64,000 bases of DNA. Origin: BQJU01 sp965229635. GTDB lineage: Bacteria > Bacteroidota > Bacteroidia > Chitinophagales > Saprospiraceae. The position numbers were made by a program, and so were the translations under genes. The notes under the pieces are model-generated. The model was not told the DNA's origin. It saw only the letters and a program-made list of their open reading frames with translations, and ran no database searches. Where the stretch lies: the NCBI GenBank assembly GCA_965229635.1, contig OZ245894.1, positions 3,224,001 through 3,288,000 on the forward strand, in the 5' to 3' direction. Below, piece after piece: positions 60,652 through 64,000 of the stretch (the first letter of the stretch is position 1; each line of letters opens with the position of its first letter).

Positions 60652-61810
60652 ACACCTCAATAAACTCAAACGGCTCAATTTCCACCCCCGGCTTCAGCGC
60701 CTTGCGGTAAGCCACGTGTACCCGGTCAATTTCCACTTCCAGCTTGGCGTACATACTGCGAATGTCGTGGTTGTGTGTGCGAATCTGGGCCAAACACATG
60801 TAAGGATATTTCTGTAGATTCTTAGGGCTGCATAGGTAATCTACCAGCAAGGCGAAAATGCCTTTCGACTGGAACTCTGGGTGAATGCCAAACCCCATTC
60901 CCTTTGCCGTTTTAGTTTTAGCAAAGCGGCTTTTCCAGAGAAAAATCGGGATCGTCCGCCAGTTGAGCTTGCCTTTGGCGTGTTTTAAAAAGGGATTGAT
61001 ATCGGGGTACAATGCAATAAATCCGGCCGGATTTCCTTCATAATAAGCAATACAGGCAATACCTGGATCGGCGACGGGTTTGGCTTCCTTCATAATCACC
61101 TGCACCTGTTCGCCGGAAATGGGTTTGAAGTGTGGATATTTTTTGAAGGCTGCATTATACACAACGCTAAAGTCATGGGCAAAACCCTCCAGATCTTTAT
61201 AGTCAAGAGGACGAACCTTTACCGGATGCCGATCGTGTAGTCGTTTGGCAATAGCACCCAACCTTTCAAACGGGATCTTTTGTGAAGCCCCTTTATAGGT
61301 AAGGATTTGCTCAAAAGGAATGTAGTCACGGCTATTGAAGAACGCCTGGTAATAAGCCGGGTGGTAATTCTCCTGATAGAGTGGGGGATCAAAACCCTTG
61401 ACCAGCAACCCCCAGAAGCGATCGCGTTCACCGAAGTTAATGGGGCCATCCACCAGCGCAATATCGTTATCCTTCAAATACTGCTCGGCGGTGTCAAAGA
61501 GCATTCCGGCTGCCTGATCATCATTGATGCATTCAAAGAAGCCAATGCCTCCGATTTTATTGGCTATTTCCTCATTGCGTTTGTGGTCAATGAAGGCAGC
61601 AATGCGCCCGATGGGTTGATTGTGCTCATCAAGTAATACAAAACAGCGTGCTTCTCCCTTTTGCAGCGCCTTGTTATGGTCGGGTGAAAAAACCTGCTCG
61701 ATCTCGTGCCGTAGCGGGTGAACATAGTTCGAATCATCCCGATATACCCGGTCAAGAACTCCGTGAAATAATTGCCAGTCTTTTTTGTCTTTAACCTCCG
61801 TAATTTTCAT
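60650..61810 (-). CDS. GNAT-like acyltransferase-superfamily protein
   Basis: The 386-residue cytoplasmic protein has an N-terminal half of acetyltransferase-like fold (FVLLDEHNQPIGRIAAFIDH, GGIGFFECINDDQAA) and a second GNAT-like half (GNPAGFIALYPDINPFL, KGMGFGIHPEFQSKGIFALL, where the Q-x-K-G-I segment fits the acetyl-CoA loop). The family is common in Bacteroidota and usually annotated only as hypothetical or GNAT. The substrate is unknown. The ATG at 61810 (MKITEVKDKKDW) is preferred to one at 61819. Confidence 0.75.
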   Translation of the reverse strand: MKITEVKDKKDWQLFHGVLDRVYRDDSNYVHPLRHEIEQVFSPDHNKALQKGEARCFVLLDEHNQPIGRIAAFIDHKRNEEIANKIGGIGFFECINDDQAAGMLFDTAEQYLKDNDIALVDGPINFGERDRFWGLLVKGFDPPLYQENYHPAYYQAFFNSRDYIPFEQILTYKGASQKIPFERLGAIAKRLHDRHPVKVRPLDYKDLEGFAHDFSVVYNAAFKKYPHFKPISGEQVQVIMKEAKPVADPGIACIAYYEGNPAGFIALYPDINPFLKHAKGKLNWRTIPIFLWKSRFAKTKTAKGMGFGIHPEFQSKGIFALLVDYLCSPKNLQKYPYMCLAQIRTHNHDIRSMYAKLEVEIDRVHVAYRKALKPGVEIEPFEFIEV

Positions 61811-61841
61811 AAGTAGCATCAGTTGTGCGGCAAAGATAAAA

Positions 61842-63250
61842 CTATGCCAATTCCAATTGCTGTAATAACCACTCTTTTTCGGTCAGTGGTGAAGCTTCTT
61901 TAATTTCCTTTTCCAGTTTCTTTTTCTGATCGTCGCGGTATGGGGTTACCCTGGTCAATTTTTTGGTAAAGCGAATGATGTTTTGGTAGTTAGCTTTGTG
62001 GTAGCCCACTACCTCTTTTCGGTTGAGATACGCCCGTAGGCTGTCCAGTAAGGATTCCAGGGCATCCAGTTCATCCTGCTCGTAATAAATCTTAAGCAGC
62101 ATGGATTTGGCATTCAGGTTGATCAAAATATCGTCGTATTCCACCTGGATCAGCAATCGCATCGCGCGGTTATAGTCCCTCTTTTCAAAATAATACCGCG
62201 AGCGACTATAGTGTACAATGCTTTCCCGGTGACGGCGCTCCAGGTACTTTTCGTAATCGGTAATAAAACTGTCTACCCATTCAAATTCCTTCAGACGCAG
62301 TCCAATCCTTATGACATTGAGGAAGGTAAATCGCGAAACCACCTTATCATCAATCAATATGCCCTTTTGCAAGCCTTCCCGATAAAGGTCAAAAGCTTCC
62401 TTTACAAAAGCTTCATCACCGGCATTCATACGGCCAATACAGTAGTTAATGGCCATCAAATAAATATCTCTGATTTCCGAATGGGTAAATCGGTGTCCGT
62501 GCTCTTCAATTTCGGTTTTCAGGTTCTGAAAATAGTTGGTCTCCTTCGGAACCGTTAGTGTCTTGTAGATGTAATAATAGATAGAGATAGCCGGAGAGTG
62601 GAAAAATTCGTTTTGTTCCACATAATCCAACACCTGATCCAACAGACCAATATCGCAGCTTTCTTTAAATACCCGTTGGTGCGTAAGGATAATACAGGTC
62701 TGATTCATCTTTTTGGCCAGATAATCTAGATCCAGCGCATCCGAATATTTTTGCAAGTTGAGCGATACAGTTCGTTTTTTTCCACTTTTGAAGAGCTGTT
62801 TTTCATTATATAATGCATATTCGTTTTCGTAAAAAGTGCGGTCATGGATGCCGGCGTTATCCAGCGTACTTTCCACTTTCTTGATGGTTTTCTGGAAAAG
62901 CTTGTCCAGCTTGCGTTTGCGATAAAACCCCGCCAGGGCCAGGTTGGTCTGGGTGTCATCCTCACAAAGTTCCTTGTGAACGATGTAGCCTTCCACTGCT
63001 TTGGTGAAAAAGTGGATGGTTTGCCGTAGCTTGGCATCATCGTAGCCTTCATCGGGGAAGATTTGGAGAAAATGCGCTCCTTTTTCAGGAATTTTTCGTC
63101 TTCAAGATGGTTGGAAGCCATGAGATATTCGAACAACTGGATCACATCTTCGCGTTGGTTATGCATCGGAGAAGACAGCCATTTACGGAGTTCGCGCGTC
63201 TCTTTTTTAGATAATATCCTCAAAATCGAAATTATATGACTATTTTCCAT
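61842..63250 (-). pseudogene. TPR-like helical protein with a frameshift
   Basis: The N-terminal frame (63250 downward) reads MENSHIISILRILSKKETRE to LKKERIFSK, then turns to nonsense. The rest continues in another frame as IFPDEGYDDAKLRQTIHFFT and on to the stop at 61842. One extra A in the coding-strand AAA run at 63062-63064 joins them as ERIFSKIFPDEGYDDAK, giving a protein of about 469 residues similar in build to the 511-residue protein at 36457. Function is unknown. Intact frames on both sides favour a recent event or a sequencing error. Confidence 0.75.
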
Positions 63251-63394
63251 AGGGTATATAAAGTAAAAATTTCAACAAATTAAGATTTTGCATTATTTTT
63301 ATAATATTTTGAAAATCAATTAATTAATAATCGATAGTCGAAATGTGATGTTGTAAAAATAAGCGATTTAATTCAACAAATGCTATTTTTTGTC

Positions 63395-63426
63395 TTTGTT
63401 TTTCGACTCAAATCAAATCACTTTTG
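63395..63426 (+). promoter_or_regulatory. Bacteroidota-type promoter TTTG-N20-CACTTTTG
   Basis: TTTG at 63395-63398 and CACTTTTG at 63419-63426 are separated by 20 bases. The -7 element differs from TAnnTTTG only in the first base. Transcription start near 63433 excludes the ATG at 63429 as start of the next gene and supports the one at 63465. Confidence 0.5.
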
Positions 63427-63464
63427 TAATGTATTCAAAAGCATACGACCTAAACCAATCGCTC

Positions 63465-64000
63465 ATGAAGTCAACGGCTGATAAAGCAGCAAGCAATTTT
63501 TTGGGAGGTCTTTCCAGATGGATGTTACCTCTTCTGCTTCTGTTATTTGCCAACGATATCGGAGCGCAGGGTTGGGAGAAAGTTTTTGGAGGCCCACGAA
63601 CAGAGTGGGGCCAATCCGTGATTGAAACGTCAGACCACGGATATATTATTGCCGGATTTTCTCAGTCATTTTCTGCAGACAATGATTTTGATGTATATGT
63701 CATCAAAACTGATGTAGACGGAACACTAGTTTGGCAGGAAGTTTATGACCATGGAGACAGACAGTTCGGTTATGAAATTATTGAAACGACAGAAGGAGAC
63801 TTCGTCATTGTCGGTAAGATTGATGAAACTCCAGGACTACCTTCTAAAGTATACCTCTTAAAGATAGATCGCACTGGAAAAGAGATTTTCCACAGGGTTT
63901 ACGCCAGTAACGGCATGGAGGAAGAAGGCAATAGCCTGGTTCAGTTGCCAGACGGTGGATTTGCTATCGTAGGTAATACGAGGACACCCGGGGAACCAAA
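63465..64000 (+). CDS. Secreted beta-propeller-like repeat protein, 3' end outside window
   Basis: The frame is open to the window edge. It has an N-terminal signal with a late hydrophobic core (SRWMLPLLLLLFANDIGAQ) and then repeats of about 45-50 residues: GWEKVFGGPRTEWGQSVIET with HGYIIAGFS, and FGYEIIETTEGDFVIVGKI, and GNSLVQLPDGGFAIVGN. This GGFAIVG pattern occurs in long propeller-like secreted proteins of Saprospiria, often ending in a T9SS sorting domain; the end is not visible here. The ATG at 63465 is chosen because of the promoter position. Confidence 0.75.
   Translation, partial: MKSTADKAASNFLGGLSRWMLPLLLLLFANDIGAQGWEKVFGGPRTEWGQSVIETSDHGYIIAGFSQSFSADNDFDVYVIKTDVDGTLVWQEVYDHGDRQFGYEIIETTEGDFVIVGKIDETPGLPSKVYLLKIDRTGKEIFHRVYASNGMEEEGNSLVQLPDGGFAIVGNTRTPGEP

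Overview
This window looks like a chromosomal segment of a Bacteroidota member, most likely of the Saprospiria (Lewinella/Haliscomenobacter-like). The main signs are many secreted proteins ending in type IX secretion (T9SS) sorting domains, a PorW/SprE-type T9SS lipoprotein, TAnnTTTG-type promoter elements, weak Shine-Dalgarno sequences, a CdaA-type diadenylate cyclase and a MiaE-type hydroxylase. No rRNA, tRNA, CRISPR array or prophage was seen. The assignment to class is inference from gene content.

Layout. 1-12.4 kb is housekeeping and catabolic: a partial hydrolase, MiaE, a coiled-coil secreted protein, a prolyl oligopeptidase lipoprotein, CdaA, an M20 peptidase, a mannonate pathway pair (SDR oxidoreductase and UxuA), a glycerophosphodiesterase lipoprotein and RecQ. 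12.5-16.6 kb holds a candidate structured RNA and a two-component pair (NarL-type regulator and a propeller/Y_Y_Y sensor kinase). 17-20 kb has a FabH-like synthase, a 187-bp MITE-like element and a DUF6794 protein. 18.9-27.6 kb is an amino-sugar locus: a LacI-family regulator, palindromic operators, a ROK kinase, NagB fused to a PIG-L deacetylase, a GH20 hexosaminidase and a sodium:solute symporter. It probably takes up and degrades chitin or peptidoglycan amino sugars.

28-45 kb is a block of T9SS cargo: a six-CHRD protein, two M36 metallopeptidases, two lamin-tail-like proteins and a further sorting-domain protein, in an arrangement that suggests local duplication. 45.7-50 kb has a GH32 fructanase, two HAD hydrolases, and between them a REP-associated tyrosine transposase (RAYT) with at least six REP-like palindromes that sit on, or within a few bases of, the stop codons of four genes. 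50-57.5 kb holds an M23 peptidase, PorW/SprE, a frameshifted 5'-nucleotidase, an EAD11-TM-DUF4384-like protein and a second RAYT. 57.6-64 kb has a reprolysin-like T9SS protease, a GNAT-like protein, a frameshifted TPR-like protein and the start of a secreted beta-propeller-like protein.

The most interesting items are the RAYT/REP island (direct repeats bracketing the transposase, a duplicated REP doublet, and one copy encoding the C-terminus of a lipoprotein); the unassigned structured RNA at 12.5-12.8 kb; a possible small RNA at 45.6 kb; the MITE at 18.2 kb; a nested inverted repeat at 5.7 kb; and two single-base frameshifts that may be assembly errors or real gene decay.
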